Origin: Armatimonadota bacterium
Lineage (GTDB): Bacteria > Armatimonadota > UBA5829 > DTJY01
NCBI GenBank assembly: GCA_029907255.1
Contig: JARYMF010000003.1
Location: 245,136 to 309,135 of the forward strand
DNA: 64,000 nucleotides
Direction of reading: 5' to 3'
Part shown: piece by piece, positions 27,554 to 37,003 of the stretch
Layout of the letters: each line of letters opens with the position of its first letter
Numbering within the stretch: position 1 is the first letter of the stretch
Made by a program: the position numbers and the translations under genes
The notes under the pieces: generated by a model
Told to the model about the DNA's origin: nothing
Seen by the model: the letters and a program-made list of their open reading frames with translations, nothing else
Databases searched by the model: none

Positions 27554-28792
27554 ATGAGCAAAATCAAGATAATGCACTTCGGTGATGTCCACCTCGGCAT
27601 CGAGAACTACGGAAAAATTGACCCAGAGACAGGCCTTAACTCTCGCCTCACAGACTTTTCGCGTTCACTTAACGCGGCAATCGACAAAGCACTCGAAGCA
27701 GGAGTAAATTTAGCGCTCTTTGCTGGGGATGCATACAAATCTAGAGATCCAAACCAAACACACCAGCGAGAGTTTGCCTCGTGTATCCGGCGACTTACCG
27801 ACGCAGGACTGCCAATCGTAATGCTTACAGGCAACCACGATTTACCTAACTCCAGAGCTCGTGCAAACGCAATCGAAATATATCGCACGCTCGGTGTAAA
27901 GAACGTGCATGTGCTTAGTAAACCAGAAGTCCTTCTTATTGAAACCACTGCCGGACCTATTCAGATAGCCGCAATGCCATACCTTTTAAGAAGCGTTGTT
28001 CTCTCACGCGAAGAAACGCGCAATCTTTCCATAGAAGAAACCACCGATTTGATGGTAAGAAAGTATACCGACTACATTGCTTATTTGGCTCGGCAGCTAA
28101 ACCCATCTATCCCTTCTGTCTTATTAGGTCATTTCTGGATAAAAAATTCAAAAGTCAGTTCCCAAAGCTCCTATTTAAACGTTGCTGAGCCTGAGGTGTT
28201 GGTAAGCGCAGTCGCAAATCCTGCTTTCGACTATGTAGCAATGGGACATATCCACAAACATCAGGATTTGAACAAGAGGGGGCATCCGCCTGTAGTCTAT
28301 TGTGGAAGCATTGAGCGTATAGACTTCAGTGAGAAGGACGAGGAAAAGGGAATCGTTATCGTCGAGGTTGAAAAAGGCTCCGCATCTTATGAGTTTGTCA
28401 GTGTACCAGCCAGGAGATTTGTCGAAATTGAAGTGGATGCAGATGTTGATAATCCAACCCAACGCATTCTCGACGAAATTTCGTCGAAGCGGATAGATGA
28501 TGCTGTGGTCAAGTTGATTTATCACATCTCCGCTGACAAACTACCTTTTGTCCGAGATTCGGACATCCAAAGAGCGCTTTCTTCTGCATTCTATGTTTTG
28601 CCTATAACAAAACACATTATTCGTGACAAGGAAGCCATCCGAAATAGACTGTTAACGGAATCACTCGACCCTCTTCGGGCGCTTGAAATGTATTTTGATA
28701 CAATAGAAGATTACCGAAAACGAAAGGCCGAATTAATGGATTACGCACGGCCGTTGATTCAAGAATTAATAGCGGAAGAAAACATAACATAA
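27554..28792 (+). CDS. sbcD: DNA double-strand-break repair nuclease SbcD (Mre11)
   Basis: 412 residues. Calcineurin-like phosphoesterase motifs with all metal ligands are visible: HFGDVHLG near the start, FAGDAYKSRD, LTGNHDLPN, LLGHFWI and AMGHIHKHQ. With SbcC it forms an ATP-dependent nuclease that opens hairpins and trims protein-blocked DNA ends. The C-terminal 130 residues carry the capping domain and SbcC-binding helices. sbcC follows after 58 bases. Confidence 0.95.
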   Translation: MSKIKIMHFGDVHLGIENYGKIDPETGLNSRLTDFSRSLNAAIDKALEAGVNLALFAGDAYKSRDPNQTHQREFASCIRRLTDAGLPIVMLTGNHDLPNSRARANAIEIYRTLGVKNVHVLSKPEVLLIETTAGPIQIAAMPYLLRSVVLSREETRNLSIEETTDLMVRKYTDYIAYLARQLNPSIPSVLLGHFWIKNSKVSSQSSYLNVAEPEVLVSAVANPAFDYVAMGHIHKHQDLNKRGHPPVVYCGSIERIDFSEKDEEKGIVIVEVEKGSASYEFVSVPARRFVEIEVDADVDNPTQRILDEISSKRIDDAVVKLIYHISADKLPFVRDSDIQRALSSAFYVLPITKHIIRDKEAIRNRLLTESLDPLRALEMYFDTIEDYRKRKAELMDYARPLIQELIAEENIT

Positions 28793-28850
28793 AGTCAGTC
28801 AAATCAGAAAAATACATGCAGTAAGCCAAACAAATGCCAGAGGTGAAACC

Positions 28851-31451
28851 ATGATTCCACTTAGATTAGAACTTCGGAACTTTATGTCCTACGGCGAAAA
28901 TGTGACGCCGCTTGACTTGCGAGGTATCCACATCGCTTGCCTCTCTGGCGACAACGGCAATGGTAAATCGGCACTTCTCGATGCAATTACTTGGGCGCTT
29001 TGGGGGGAAGCTCGCGCCTCAGACGATGAACTAATCCGCCTCGGTTCAGATGAAATGCGAGTTGTTTTTGATTTCCAACTTGGTGACGACGTATACCGCG
29101 TTATTCGAGGGCGTAGCAAGAAAAGTTCCTCTGGCATTTGGGAACTTTATATTGCGGATAATGGCCAAATTGAAGAAAAGACAAACGGTCTTCAACACCA
29201 TACCTCCCAGCCATCACCAACATGGCGGCCACTTACAGGCCAAGGGCTTCGTGAAACTGGCCGCCAAATAAAACGCATCCTTCGAATGGACTATCGGACC
29301 TTTATTAATTCCGCCTATATTCAGCAGGGTAGGGCAGATGAGTTTACAAAGCAAACGGTTTCCGACCGGAAGAAAATTCTCGCAGATATCCTCGACCTAG
29401 GTCGCTATGATGCACTAGAGCAAAAAGCAAAAGACCGCCGCAATCAAGCTGACCAACAAGTCCAAGAGCTAAGTAGAGAAATAGAAACAATTGAAGCGGA
29501 AATTGCAAACGAAAATGAACTCCAACAACAGCTTAATGAATCAATCGCTGAGCGCAATAAAATCGAAAAAGAAATTGCAAGCAAAGAGTCAGAATTAAAA
29601 AAGCTGATGAAAAAGCAGGCGGAGCTCGAAGCAGCTGCATCCCAAAAACGGGAAAGTGAGAAGCGCATTAGCGAATTGCAAAAGGAGATTGACAATCTCA
29701 TAGCTCGAAAGTCCGAGCAAGAGCAACGCATAAAGCAATTCCAAGAGATTATCAAAGACAAAGAACGAATTCTTGCAGGAATGAACAAACTTACAGAGCT
29801 CAGAAACCAATTGCCCGATTTTGAGAAAAGGCTCGAAGCTCTTCGGCAGCTTGAACTAGAACAAATGCGCATAGAACAGGCCATTTCAAACGAACGCCAC
29901 AAGATAGAATTGGAGTTTCGATCTCGAGCCGATGAACTCGGCCAATTATTGGCCAAAATCGAGCAATTACCAGCCATAACTAACGAAGTAGAAACTTTGC
30001 AAAAAGAGATTGCTGAACTAGATAAACTTGAGATTCGAAGGAACGAAATACAAACTGAAATCACAAATCTCTCGAATCGAATGGGCGAGCTAAAAGCCCT
30101 CCACGAAAGGCTGCCCCAAGAGAAAAAGGATCTCGAGGAGAAATTGCGGCTCCTCTCCGAACCAGGTGCACGGTGTCCAGTTTGTCGGACTGAACTCGGC
30201 AAGGACAAACATGCAGAGCTAGTTAATGATTACAAAATGCAAATTGAACAAACAGAAAACAAAATAAAGGCGGTCATTTCCGATGCAACGAACGTCAAGA
30301 AAAAGCGCGCTAGTTTAGAAACCGAGCTTGCAAATATTGAAAATAAACTCAAGAAGGGCAGGGATACTCGCCACAGACTTGCTCAAGCAGAACAAGTGCA
30401 ATTGCAAATCCTCGAAGCGAAAAAACAAGAACCTAGTTTAAAAAAGGCAGTCGAGTCTTTGCAGAAACAGCTTGAAACCGAAAATTTTGCACATGACTTA
30501 CGTCTGAAGCTGAAAAAAACCGAAGAAGAAATAACATCCTTGGGATACGATACAAACGAGCATAATCGGATAAAAGAGGAGATTAAAAAACTAGAAGAAT
30601 TTGAAGCTCTTGCCGCAAATCTCAAAGTTGCCGAAGAAAGCCTTCCAACAAATGAGGAAAACTTGAGGGCAATCAACGAATTAATCGCCAGCCGCCAAAT
30701 GTCAATAGCTGAACACGAAAAGACCATAAAAGATCTTGAAAAATTGCTCCTGGAATTCGACGCGGTAATAACTGAACTTAATGCGGTCTCTAAAACTCTG
30801 GAGCAACTTCGAGAGCTAGACCGACAGATTACTGGTAGAATTGCAAACCTCAGGCAATCAATCGAACGCTGTAAAGCTTTGCGGGAAAAAGTTGACAAGC
30901 TGCAAAAAGACCTTGAAAAGGCAAAGAAAGACAGAACCATTTACAATGATTTGGTTACTGCATTTGGAAAGAAAGGAGTTCAAGCACTTATTATCGAGAA
31001 CGCAATCCCTGAAATTCAGGAAGAAGCAAACCGATTGCTCGCCCGAATGACCGATAACTCAATGCAAGTAAGCCTAGAAACATTGCGTGACAAAAAGACA
31101 GGCGGTACTGCTGAAACACTTGACATCAAAATTAGCGATGATATGGGAACCCGAAGTTACGAGCTCTACAGCGGTGGTGAAGCATTTCGTGTAAACCTTG
31201 CTCTTCGAATCGCGCTCTCGAAGCTTCTTGCCCGCCGTGCTGGAGCCCGGCTTCAGACATTGATAATCGATGAGGGCTTTGGCACACAAGATGGCAAAGG
31301 AAGAGAAAAACTCGTCGACGCAATTAACTCAATCAAAGATGATTTCGAAAAGATTCTAGTAATCACTCACATCGATGAACTAAAAGACGCATTCCCTACC
31401 CGCATTGAAATAACAAAGGACTTGCAGGGGAGCAAAATAAGCATTTCCTAG
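28851..31451 (+). CDS. sbcC: DNA repair ATPase SbcC (Rad50-like)
   Basis: 866 residues. The N-terminal ABC half has Walker A GDNGNGKSALLDAITWALWG (near 33) and a Q-loop segment SAYIQQGRADEF. Two long coiled coils flank the zinc hook C442-P-V-C445. The C-terminal half has the signature YSGGEAFRVNLALRIALS and Walker B LIIDEGFGTQD. This is a complete Rad50/SbcC of somewhat short coiled-coil length. It clamps DNA and drives the SbcD nuclease. Its stop codon abuts that of the convergent cstA gene with no intervening base. Confidence 0.96.
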   Translation: MIPLRLELRNFMSYGENVTPLDLRGIHIACLSGDNGNGKSALLDAITWALWGEARASDDELIRLGSDEMRVVFDFQLGDDVYRVIRGRSKKSSSGIWELYIADNGQIEEKTNGLQHHTSQPSPTWRPLTGQGLRETGRQIKRILRMDYRTFINSAYIQQGRADEFTKQTVSDRKKILADILDLGRYDALEQKAKDRRNQADQQVQELSREIETIEAEIANENELQQQLNESIAERNKIEKEIASKESELKKLMKKQAELEAAASQKRESEKRISELQKEIDNLIARKSEQEQRIKQFQEIIKDKERILAGMNKLTELRNQLPDFEKRLEALRQLELEQMRIEQAISNERHKIELEFRSRADELGQLLAKIEQLPAITNEVETLQKEIAELDKLEIRRNEIQTEITNLSNRMGELKALHERLPQEKKDLEEKLRLLSEPGARCPVCRTELGKDKHAELVNDYKMQIEQTENKIKAVISDATNVKKKRASLETELANIENKLKKGRDTRHRLAQAEQVQLQILEAKKQEPSLKKAVESLQKQLETENFAHDLRLKLKKTEEEITSLGYDTNEHNRIKEEIKKLEEFEALAANLKVAEESLPTNEENLRAINELIASRQMSIAEHEKTIKDLEKLLLEFDAVITELNAVSKTLEQLRELDRQITGRIANLRQSIERCKALREKVDKLQKDLEKAKKDRTIYNDLVTAFGKKGVQALIIENAIPEIQEEANRLLARMTDNSMQVSLETLRDKKTGGTAETLDIKISDDMGTRSYELYSGGEAFRVNLALRIALSKLLARRAGARLQTLIIDEGFGTQDGKGREKLVDAINSIKDDFEKILVITHIDELKDAFPTRIEITKDLQGSKISIS

Positions 31452-33230
31452 TTATTTGCTACTTTTTGCGAGCACATTATCGGTAACAGCCGCCGAAGTT
31501 TCTTTTGCGCGAAAAGACACCAGAACACGCACCATTAGAATAACAACTAGAACTGCGAGAACCACGAGAGCTACATCTGCGCCCATTAATGCATTTGCCT
31601 TTGCAGGTAGGTACTTTGTCACGAAAAGATACACCAGTGCCGTCATCGTGGTCGCCATCATAAATAAAGCCGGCAAAAAGGCGAAAAGATAGCGTCTACC
31701 CTTCAATGCCAACCATCCAACAACGGACAGTAATGTAAGAGCCGAAAGAAGTTGGTTAGCTGAACCAAAAATAGGCCATAGTGCAAGAATCGTATTTGTA
31801 TAAGCAAAGAAAAGCATCAACCCAACAGATAATAAAGAATTAAAAATGTAGGTTTTCATAAACCACGGGGGATTCCTAAACAAGATAGCCCAAAGTTCCT
31901 CAAAAAGATAGCGATTGAGACGCACGGCGGTGTCCAGAGTTGTAATGACGAATCCCTCGACCAAAAGCATTCCAAAGATTGTTCCAAAAGCAGCAGAAAT
32001 TCCTAGCGCATCATGAAGCAGACCACCCATCCCAACGGCAAATGCGGCTGCAGGATTTGACTGCCCCGACGCCCCAGGAAAAACAAACGATAAATAGTGT
32101 TTAAAATTGAGGCCGGCACCAACTGCAATAACAACTCCAAGTGCAAGAAGAGCCTCTAAGAGCATTCCTCCATATGCAATACTTTTTGCATGAGACTCCT
32201 GCGAAATCTGTTTTGATGTGGTTCCACCAGCAACAAGCGCATGAAAACCAGAACATGCCCCACAAGCAACGGTAATAAAAAGAATAGGCCATATTAATCC
32301 TAACTTTGCAGTCCCCTCAGCAACATTCCAACCAGGAGCACTTATCGGTATACCCCGAAATAGGGCTGTTATTCCAGCAATAGCTAGCGCAGCTACACCT
32401 CCATAAAGCATAAATGCGTTTGTGAAGTCCCGCGGTTGGAGCACTAACCATACGGGAATGCCAGCAGCAAAAACTGTATACACCGCAATAATTATCATCC
32501 ATATGTTCTTGTCAATGCTTACAGGATATCTTAGTCCCATAAGCACCGAGAATATACAAATCCCAAGCGCAAAGAGAGCCATCAAATTCACATTTGCTTT
32601 TCGCTTGTAAAGAAGATAACCGATAAATGGAGAAAAACAAGTAATGATAATTACTGAAGTTGAGGCAATGCCACCAATTCTCGCATTCACAACCCCTTTG
32701 ACTACGGTTGTTTTAAGCAAAGTTTGGCTACTTGCCATTCGAAGAATCTCAAGCGGTACTAATGATGTGAGAGCAGTCGCAGTTATTTGAAGGAACACTG
32801 ATGTTACCATCAAGATCATTACAATAGTAAAAGCAATAAACAACAGAAAACCAGCGCGCCCCAGTGCCTGCTCTGCAACTTCGGCCATGGATTTGCCTTT
32901 CTCGCGAATACTTGTTAGCAATGCGGAATAATCATGCACTGCACCAACGAAGATACTCCCAAATACAATCCATAGCCATACGGGTATAAACCCAAAAATC
33001 ATAGCCATTGTGGGGCCCAAAATCGGACCTGCACCTGCAATTGAAGCAAAATGATGACCAAAAAGCACAAGCGGCTTTGCGGGAACATAATCCACGTCAT
33101 CACACATTTCGCAAGCTGGGGTTGAACGTGAATCATCTACGCTAAAAATATTAGCAATATAGCGCCCATAGAACTTGTAAGCAAACAAAAATAGAGGAAC
33201 GGCAGCAACAAACAGAAGGCCGGCATTCAT
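31452..33230 (-). CDS. cstA: CstA-family carbon-starvation / peptide-pyruvate transporter
   Basis: 592 residues with about 16 membrane segments. The CstA core is clear: YKFYGRYIA near the start, DYVPAKPLVLFGHHFASIAGAGPILGPTMA and VHDYSALLTSIREKGKSMAEVA, then CGACSGFHALVAGGTTSKQI, and ANQLLSALTLL near the end. Members import peptides in E. coli starvation and pyruvate in some strains (BtsT). Substrate here is undetermined. It lies 14 bases after two RCK/TrkA-N genes and shares their promoter. Confidence 0.93.
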   Translation of the reverse strand: MNAGLLFVAAVPLFLFAYKFYGRYIANIFSVDDSRSTPACEMCDDVDYVPAKPLVLFGHHFASIAGAGPILGPTMAMIFGFIPVWLWIVFGSIFVGAVHDYSALLTSIREKGKSMAEVAEQALGRAGFLLFIAFTIVMILMVTSVFLQITATALTSLVPLEILRMASSQTLLKTTVVKGVVNARIGGIASTSVIIITCFSPFIGYLLYKRKANVNLMALFALGICIFSVLMGLRYPVSIDKNIWMIIIAVYTVFAAGIPVWLVLQPRDFTNAFMLYGGVAALAIAGITALFRGIPISAPGWNVAEGTAKLGLIWPILFITVACGACSGFHALVAGGTTSKQISQESHAKSIAYGGMLLEALLALGVVIAVGAGLNFKHYLSFVFPGASGQSNPAAAFAVGMGGLLHDALGISAAFGTIFGMLLVEGFVITTLDTAVRLNRYLFEELWAILFRNPPWFMKTYIFNSLLSVGLMLFFAYTNTILALWPIFGSANQLLSALTLLSVVGWLALKGRRYLFAFLPALFMMATTMTALVYLFVTKYLPAKANALMGADVALVVLAVLVVILMVRVLVSFRAKETSAAVTDNVLAKSSK

Positions 33231-33244
33231 CCTAATGCTCCCTT

Positions 33245-33907
33245 CTAATGGCTCTCTGCAAAGATGGCTCGCAGCTGGGCTTCCTGGTCAGCATTAACTA
33301 GGGCTATTACGCTGTCGCCTTCCTTAAATACCACATCAATGTTTGGAAGGATTGCATGACCATCTCGAACAATCGAAATAATTAATGCGTCCTGGGGGAG
33401 GGCAACCTGGTTTATCCTCTTTCCAACAACCGGTGATTTGGGCCCAAGATCTACTTCGACAATCTCAATGTTTCCACGCTGAAGAGGAGCAAGTGGAATA
33501 ACCTCATCCGTTTCGATTTGTTGCTCAATTAGATTAAAAATTATCTTTGTACTGCTTACTGTTGCATCAATGCCAAGCATTTCGAAAATATCTTCATTTT
33601 TGGGATTGTTTACACGAGCAATCGTGCGAGGAACGTGGAACTTCCGTTTTGCCATCTGACAAATAACAAGATTATCTTCATCGTCTCCTGTTACCGCCAC
33701 CACAACATCGGCTCGTTCCATCCCAACCTCTTTCATTGTCGAGACTTCGCAAGCATCTCCCCACGTAACTACTTCACCGAGGTCCTCCGAAAGATAATCC
33801 GCACGGGAGCGATCCTTCTCCAAAAGAAGCACCTCATGCCCAGCGTCAATCAAAGCTCGTGTTAAATAATGTCCTACTTTTCCGCCGCCAGCAACTATTA
33901 TGTACAT
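33245..33907 (-). CDS. RCK (TrkA-N/TrkA-C) regulatory protein
   Basis: 220 residues: an RCK-N Rossmann domain (GGGKVGHYLTRALIDAGHEV with acidic residue at the end of beta-2, LLLEKD) binding NAD(H) or ATP/ADP, and an RCK-C domain (about 135-215, IEIVEVDLGPKSPVVGK.., FKEGDSVIALV). These are cytoplasmic gating subunits of K+ channels and transporters such as Trk and Ktr. The membrane subunit is not present here. The neighbours are a second RCK protein and cstA. Confidence 0.85.
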   Translation of the reverse strand: MYIIVAGGGKVGHYLTRALIDAGHEVLLLEKDRSRADYLSEDLGEVVTWGDACEVSTMKEVGMERADVVVAVTGDDEDNLVICQMAKRKFHVPRTIARVNNPKNEDIFEMLGIDATVSSTKIIFNLIEQQIETDEVIPLAPLQRGNIEIVEVDLGPKSPVVGKRINQVALPQDALIISIVRDGHAILPNIDVVFKEGDSVIALVNADQEAQLRAIFAESH

Positions 33908-33924
33908 TTTATCATCCCCACTTC

Positions 33925-34380
33925 TTAAATGACTGGATCCTCAGGGTTGAGAGCGCAGTAATCAGCCATTGCCCCCAACTCCTTTCCCAGCAGTGTATCT
34001 TTGATTAATCGCGCGCCAACAACGGTTGTGCAAATAGTCTGAAGTCCAAGCTCGCGATATGCGTATGCTCGGATTGGATCGTAAATTCTAGCAATAACCT
34101 TAGGCACATGGAATTTCTCTTTCGCTATTTGAACCGACATAATGTTCGTGTTGTCGCCGTTGGTCACCGCAATAAACGCATCTGCATCCTTTATACCAGC
34201 TTTCAGCATCACTTCCTCATCAATTCCATTGCCCAAAACCATTTTGCCCTTGAAATCGGGCCCAAGTCTGCGAAACGCTGTGCTTGTGCGGTCAATTATT
34301 GTTACATCTTCTCCATCCCTTACCAACGAGCGAGCAAGAGTGGAGCCAATGCGACCGCAACCGAGAATAATTACTTTCAT
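33925..34380 (-). CDS. RCK-N (TrkA-N) domain protein
   Basis: 151 residues, start MKVIILGCGRIGSTLARSLV with AAGGAGG 10 bases upstream. A single RCK-N nucleotide-binding domain (GCGRIG, VTIIDR) is followed by a short helical tail (VGARLIKDTLLGKELGAMADY) and no RCK-C domain. It is the promoter-proximal gene of the RCK-RCK-cstA unit. It may form a heteromer with the second RCK protein. Confidence 0.82.
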   Translation of the reverse strand: MKVIILGCGRIGSTLARSLVRDGEDVTIIDRTSTAFRRLGPDFKGKMVLGNGIDEEVMLKAGIKDADAFIAVTNGDNTNIMSVQIAKEKFHVPKVIARIYDPIRAYAYRELGLQTICTTVVGARLIKDTLLGKELGAMADYCALNPEDPVI

Positions 34381-34406
34381 TCCAACTGCGCCTCCTTATC
34401 CTTGAA

Positions 34407-34435
34407 ATTATGCGCTTTCTGTTAATCTACGTCAA
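34407..34435 (-). promoter_or_regulatory. Promoter of the RCK-RCK-cstA operon
   Basis: On the minus strand TTGACG (+ strand 34430-34435) and CATAAT (+ strand 34407-34412) are 17 bp apart. Transcription should start near 34400, about 20 bases before the first ATG. Confidence 0.65.
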
Positions 34436-34443
34436 GACCCATG

Positions 34444-34472
34444 TTGACAATAATAGTCGCGTGTGGTATACT
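34444..34472 (+). promoter_or_regulatory. Promoter of the tRNA cluster
   Basis: A perfect TTGACA (34444-34449) and TATACT (34467-34472) with 17 bp between them. Its -35 box lies 8 bp from that of the divergent RCK-cstA promoter, so the two could interfere. Confidence 0.8.
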
Positions 34473-34503
34473 ACCCATTGCTGAAAATAATGAAGCAAAT
34501 AAT

Positions 34504-34579
34504 GCGCTTGTAGCTCAGGGGATAGAGCGAAAGGTTGCGGACCTTTAGGTCGGGGGTTCGAATCCCTCCAAGCGCGCCA
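34504..34579 (+). tRNA. tRNA-Arg, anticodon GCG
   Basis: 76 bases with encoded CCA. Acceptor GCGCTTG pairs with CAAGCGC; D stem GCTC/GAGC; anticodon stem AAAGG/CCTTT with loop TTGCGGA, so bases 34-36 are GCG (reads CGC, and CGU by wobble). The T arm has GGGGG, TTCGAAT and CCCTC. A20 in the D loop agrees with arginine identity. GCG is uncommon for bacterial tRNA-Arg, which normally has ACG (inosine). Confidence 0.93.
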
Positions 34580-34647
34580 TCCTTTTTAAGACTTTATTTG
34601 TGGGTCGGACTTCTATAGTTGCCTAATTAAAAATTTGTTGTTTGAGT

Positions 34648-34723
34648 GCCCTTGTAGCTCAGTGGATAGAGCGCCTCCGTCCTAAGGAGGGCGTCGGGAG
34701 TTCGATTCTCTCCAAGGGCGCCA
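34648..34723 (+). tRNA. tRNA-Arg, anticodon CCT
   Basis: 76 bases with encoded CCA. Acceptor GCCCTTG/CAAGGGC, D stem GCTC/GAGC, anticodon stem CCTCC/GGAGG with loop GTCCTAA (anticodon CCT, reads AGG), T arm GGGAG/CTCTC around TTCGATT. Confidence 0.95.
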
Positions 34724-34729
34724 TCATCA

Positions 34730-34790
34730 AGGAATGGTTGATGGTTAATGGTATTAATAAAATGCGAACCATTTACCGTCAACCATTCCT
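34730..34790. repeat. 61-bp inverted repeat between two tRNA genes
   Basis: Arms 34730-34752 and 34768-34790 (23 bp) are complementary except for one G-U and one mismatch, with a 15-base AT-rich loop. The arms contain a short internal repetition (TGGTTGA, TGGTTAA, TGGTATT). No T-run follows, so it is a poor terminator. It could be an RNase processing signal in the tRNA transcript or a remnant of a small mobile element. Confidence 0.7.
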
Positions 34791-34802
34791 CATTTCTAAA
34801 AT

Positions 34803-34892
<90 letters not shown>

Positions 34893-34965
34893 TTACCCCA
34901 GTTGACAAGCGCCGCCTTCCCATGTTACCGTAACTCCATGCAATGTGAATTTAGGGGTTGGCCAA

Positions 34966-36948
34966 ATGGGAAAGCCAATCAGCTCTCACATCCACCTCAA
35001 ACTGTGTATTCTCGTTGTTATAATTACAGCAGTCGCTTTTGCTCAGGTCGTCGGACACAAGTTTGTAAGCTACGATGACAGCAAGTATGTTACTCTTAAT
35101 CCTCACATCCGCAACGGAATTACCTGGGCCACAATCACATGGGCTTTTACGACCTTTCGTGCAAGCAATTGGCATCCGTTGACCTGGCTTTCTCATGCGT
35201 TGGACTGCCAGCTCTATGGTTTACACAATGCCTGCGGCCATCATGTAACAAACTTGCTCCTACATTTGGCGAACGTAGTTCTGCTTTTTCTCCTTTTTAG
35301 CAAAATGACTGGGGCAGTCTGGCGAAGCGCACTCCTAGCCCTTCTTTTTGGCGTTCATCCACTCCATGTTGAATCAGTCGCTTGGGTAGCCGAGAGAAAA
35401 GACGTATTAAGCACTCTCTTTTGGATGCTCACCATATTGGCATACATCCAATATGCTCAATCCCCAAAAACCAAAACCTACATTTCAGTAATTACTTTCT
35501 TCGCTCTTGGGCTAATGTCAAAGCCAATGCTTGTAACGCTTCCGTTTGTGCTTTTGTTGCTCGACTATTGGCCACTCAAACGAATGAATATTGACCGCCA
35601 ATCGAAATCTCCAGGTAAAACTTCAAAGCTTATGCTGGAAAAAGTACCGCTCCTTATTTTAGCAGCCGGTTCCTCTGTTATGACATTCGTCGCTCAGCGA
35701 ATAGGAGGATCTGTTGCAACAGTAGAAAGCTTTACGATCGGCGTCAGAGTAGCTAATGCGCTTGTATCATATGTCAAATATCTAGTTAAGACAATTTGGC
35801 CGCACAATTTGGCAGCATTTTATCCGCACCCAAACAACACAATCCCTACTTGGCAAGTGTTTGGCTCATGGATAATAATACTTGGAATTACAATTTCCGT
35901 TTTCAAAGCCGCCAAAAGTCGTCCATATCTCATGGTAGGCTGGCTCTGGTATCTCGTCACTCTAATACCCGTCATTGGTTTTATTCAAGTTGGCTTCCAG
36001 GCAATGGCAGACAGATACACTTATATTCCATTAATTGGCATCTTCATTATAATCGCATGGGGAGTTCCGGATTTAGTCGGAAGGGTAGAGCGCAGCGAAA
36101 TAAAACAAGGTTTAACAGTTATCCCATCCTCAAGGTCTACCATTCTACCATTTGCATCCAGTCTCGTTACCTTAACCTTAGTAATTCTTACATGGCACCA
36201 AGTACGATACTGGAAAGATACGATTACATTATTCGAGCACGCGATAGCCGTAACAAAAGGGAATTATGTTGCACACAATAATCTCGGCCAAGAGCTGAGT
36301 TCGATTGGTGAATTGGATAAAGCAATTGCCCACTACCGATTGGCTATCAAAAGCGACCCTGACCCAGGACTGGCATACAATAATCTAGGGGCTGCACTTG
36401 CGCAATTAGGCAGGATTTCTGAAGCAATGGAAGCATTTCACCGCGCTGTGGAAAGCGACCCCGAATGCTGTGAAGCATATGTGAATCTCGGGCGTGGATA
36501 CGCTTTGCAGGGTGATTTCCATAAAGCTAAGCAATATCTCGAAAAAGCGCTGGAAATTGATCCTGAAAATTCGGCCGCTTATTTGGAAATGGGCAATGTG
36601 CTTGGCCGCCAAGGAATGTATGCGAAAGCTGAAGAGTACTTTGCAAAAGCAATCTATCTAAACCCAAATTCCGCCGAGGCACACAATAATATGGGCGTTA
36701 TCTACCGCAAAACAAACAGGCTAGACAATGCGATAGTAGAATTTAGGGAAGCTATGCGCTTAAAACCAGATTTGCCAGCGCCTTACCACAACCTTGCGCT
36801 TATCTATTATGTTAAAGGAGATATCAAAACCGCTTGGGATGTTATTCGAGAAGGAGAAGCCAACGGCGTAAATCCAAATCCAATGCTTGTGCAGGCCCTC
36901 TCCCGTGCTATGCCTAAACCCTCATTGACAGCGCAGCCTTCGCCGTGA
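34966..36948 (+). CDS. TMTC-like GT-C membrane glycosyltransferase with TPR domain (paralog 1)
   Basis: About 660 residues. The ATG at 34966 has AGGGG 8 bases upstream; a GTG at 34945 is the alternative. After a first membrane helix the extracytoplasmic loop starts with the acidic pair D37-D38 (SYDDSKYV), the expected catalytic position of GT-C enzymes. Then come the family blocks ANWHPLTWLSH, HPLHVESVAWVAERKD, LMSKPMLVTLPFVLLLLDYW and QAMADRYTYIPLIGIF, about ten membrane helices in all. From about residue 420 there are six TPR units facing outside, ending in the shared tail (NPNPMLVQALSRAMPKP). Eukaryotic TMTC proteins (GT105) O-mannosylate cadherins from dolichyl-phosphate-mannose; bacterial function is inferred. 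Confidence 0.82.
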   Translation: MGKPISSHIHLKLCILVVIITAVAFAQVVGHKFVSYDDSKYVTLNPHIRNGITWATITWAFTTFRASNWHPLTWLSHALDCQLYGLHNACGHHVTNLLLHLANVVLLFLLFSKMTGAVWRSALLALLFGVHPLHVESVAWVAERKDVLSTLFWMLTILAYIQYAQSPKTKTYISVITFFALGLMSKPMLVTLPFVLLLLDYWPLKRMNIDRQSKSPGKTSKLMLEKVPLLILAAGSSVMTFVAQRIGGSVATVESFTIGVRVANALVSYVKYLVKTIWPHNLAAFYPHPNNTIPTWQVFGSWIIILGITISVFKAAKSRPYLMVGWLWYLVTLIPVIGFIQVGFQAMADRYTYIPLIGIFIIIAWGVPDLVGRVERSEIKQGLTVIPSSRSTILPFASSLVTLTLVILTWHQVRYWKDTITLFEHAIAVTKGNYVAHNNLGQELSSIGELDKAIAHYRLAIKSDPDPGLAYNNLGAALAQLGRISEAMEAFHRAVESDPECCEAYVNLGRGYALQGDFHKAKQYLEKALEIDPENSAAYLEMGNVLGRQGMYAKAEEYFAKAIYLNPNSAEAHNNMGVIYRKTNRLDNAIVEFREAMRLKPDLPAPYHNLALIYYVKGDIKTAWDVIREGEANGVNPNPMLVQALSRAMPKPSLTAQPSP

Positions 36949-37003
36949 TAGTTTATACTTCGCAAAACCACGAACTAATCATAGACGCAGGCAACATAAC
37001 CGC

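Noticed and set aside
29444..30940. Long serine-rich open frames on the minus strand inside sbcC
   Set aside because: They are the complement of the coiled-coil codons (GAA/AAG/CTC rich) and have no start signal or homology.
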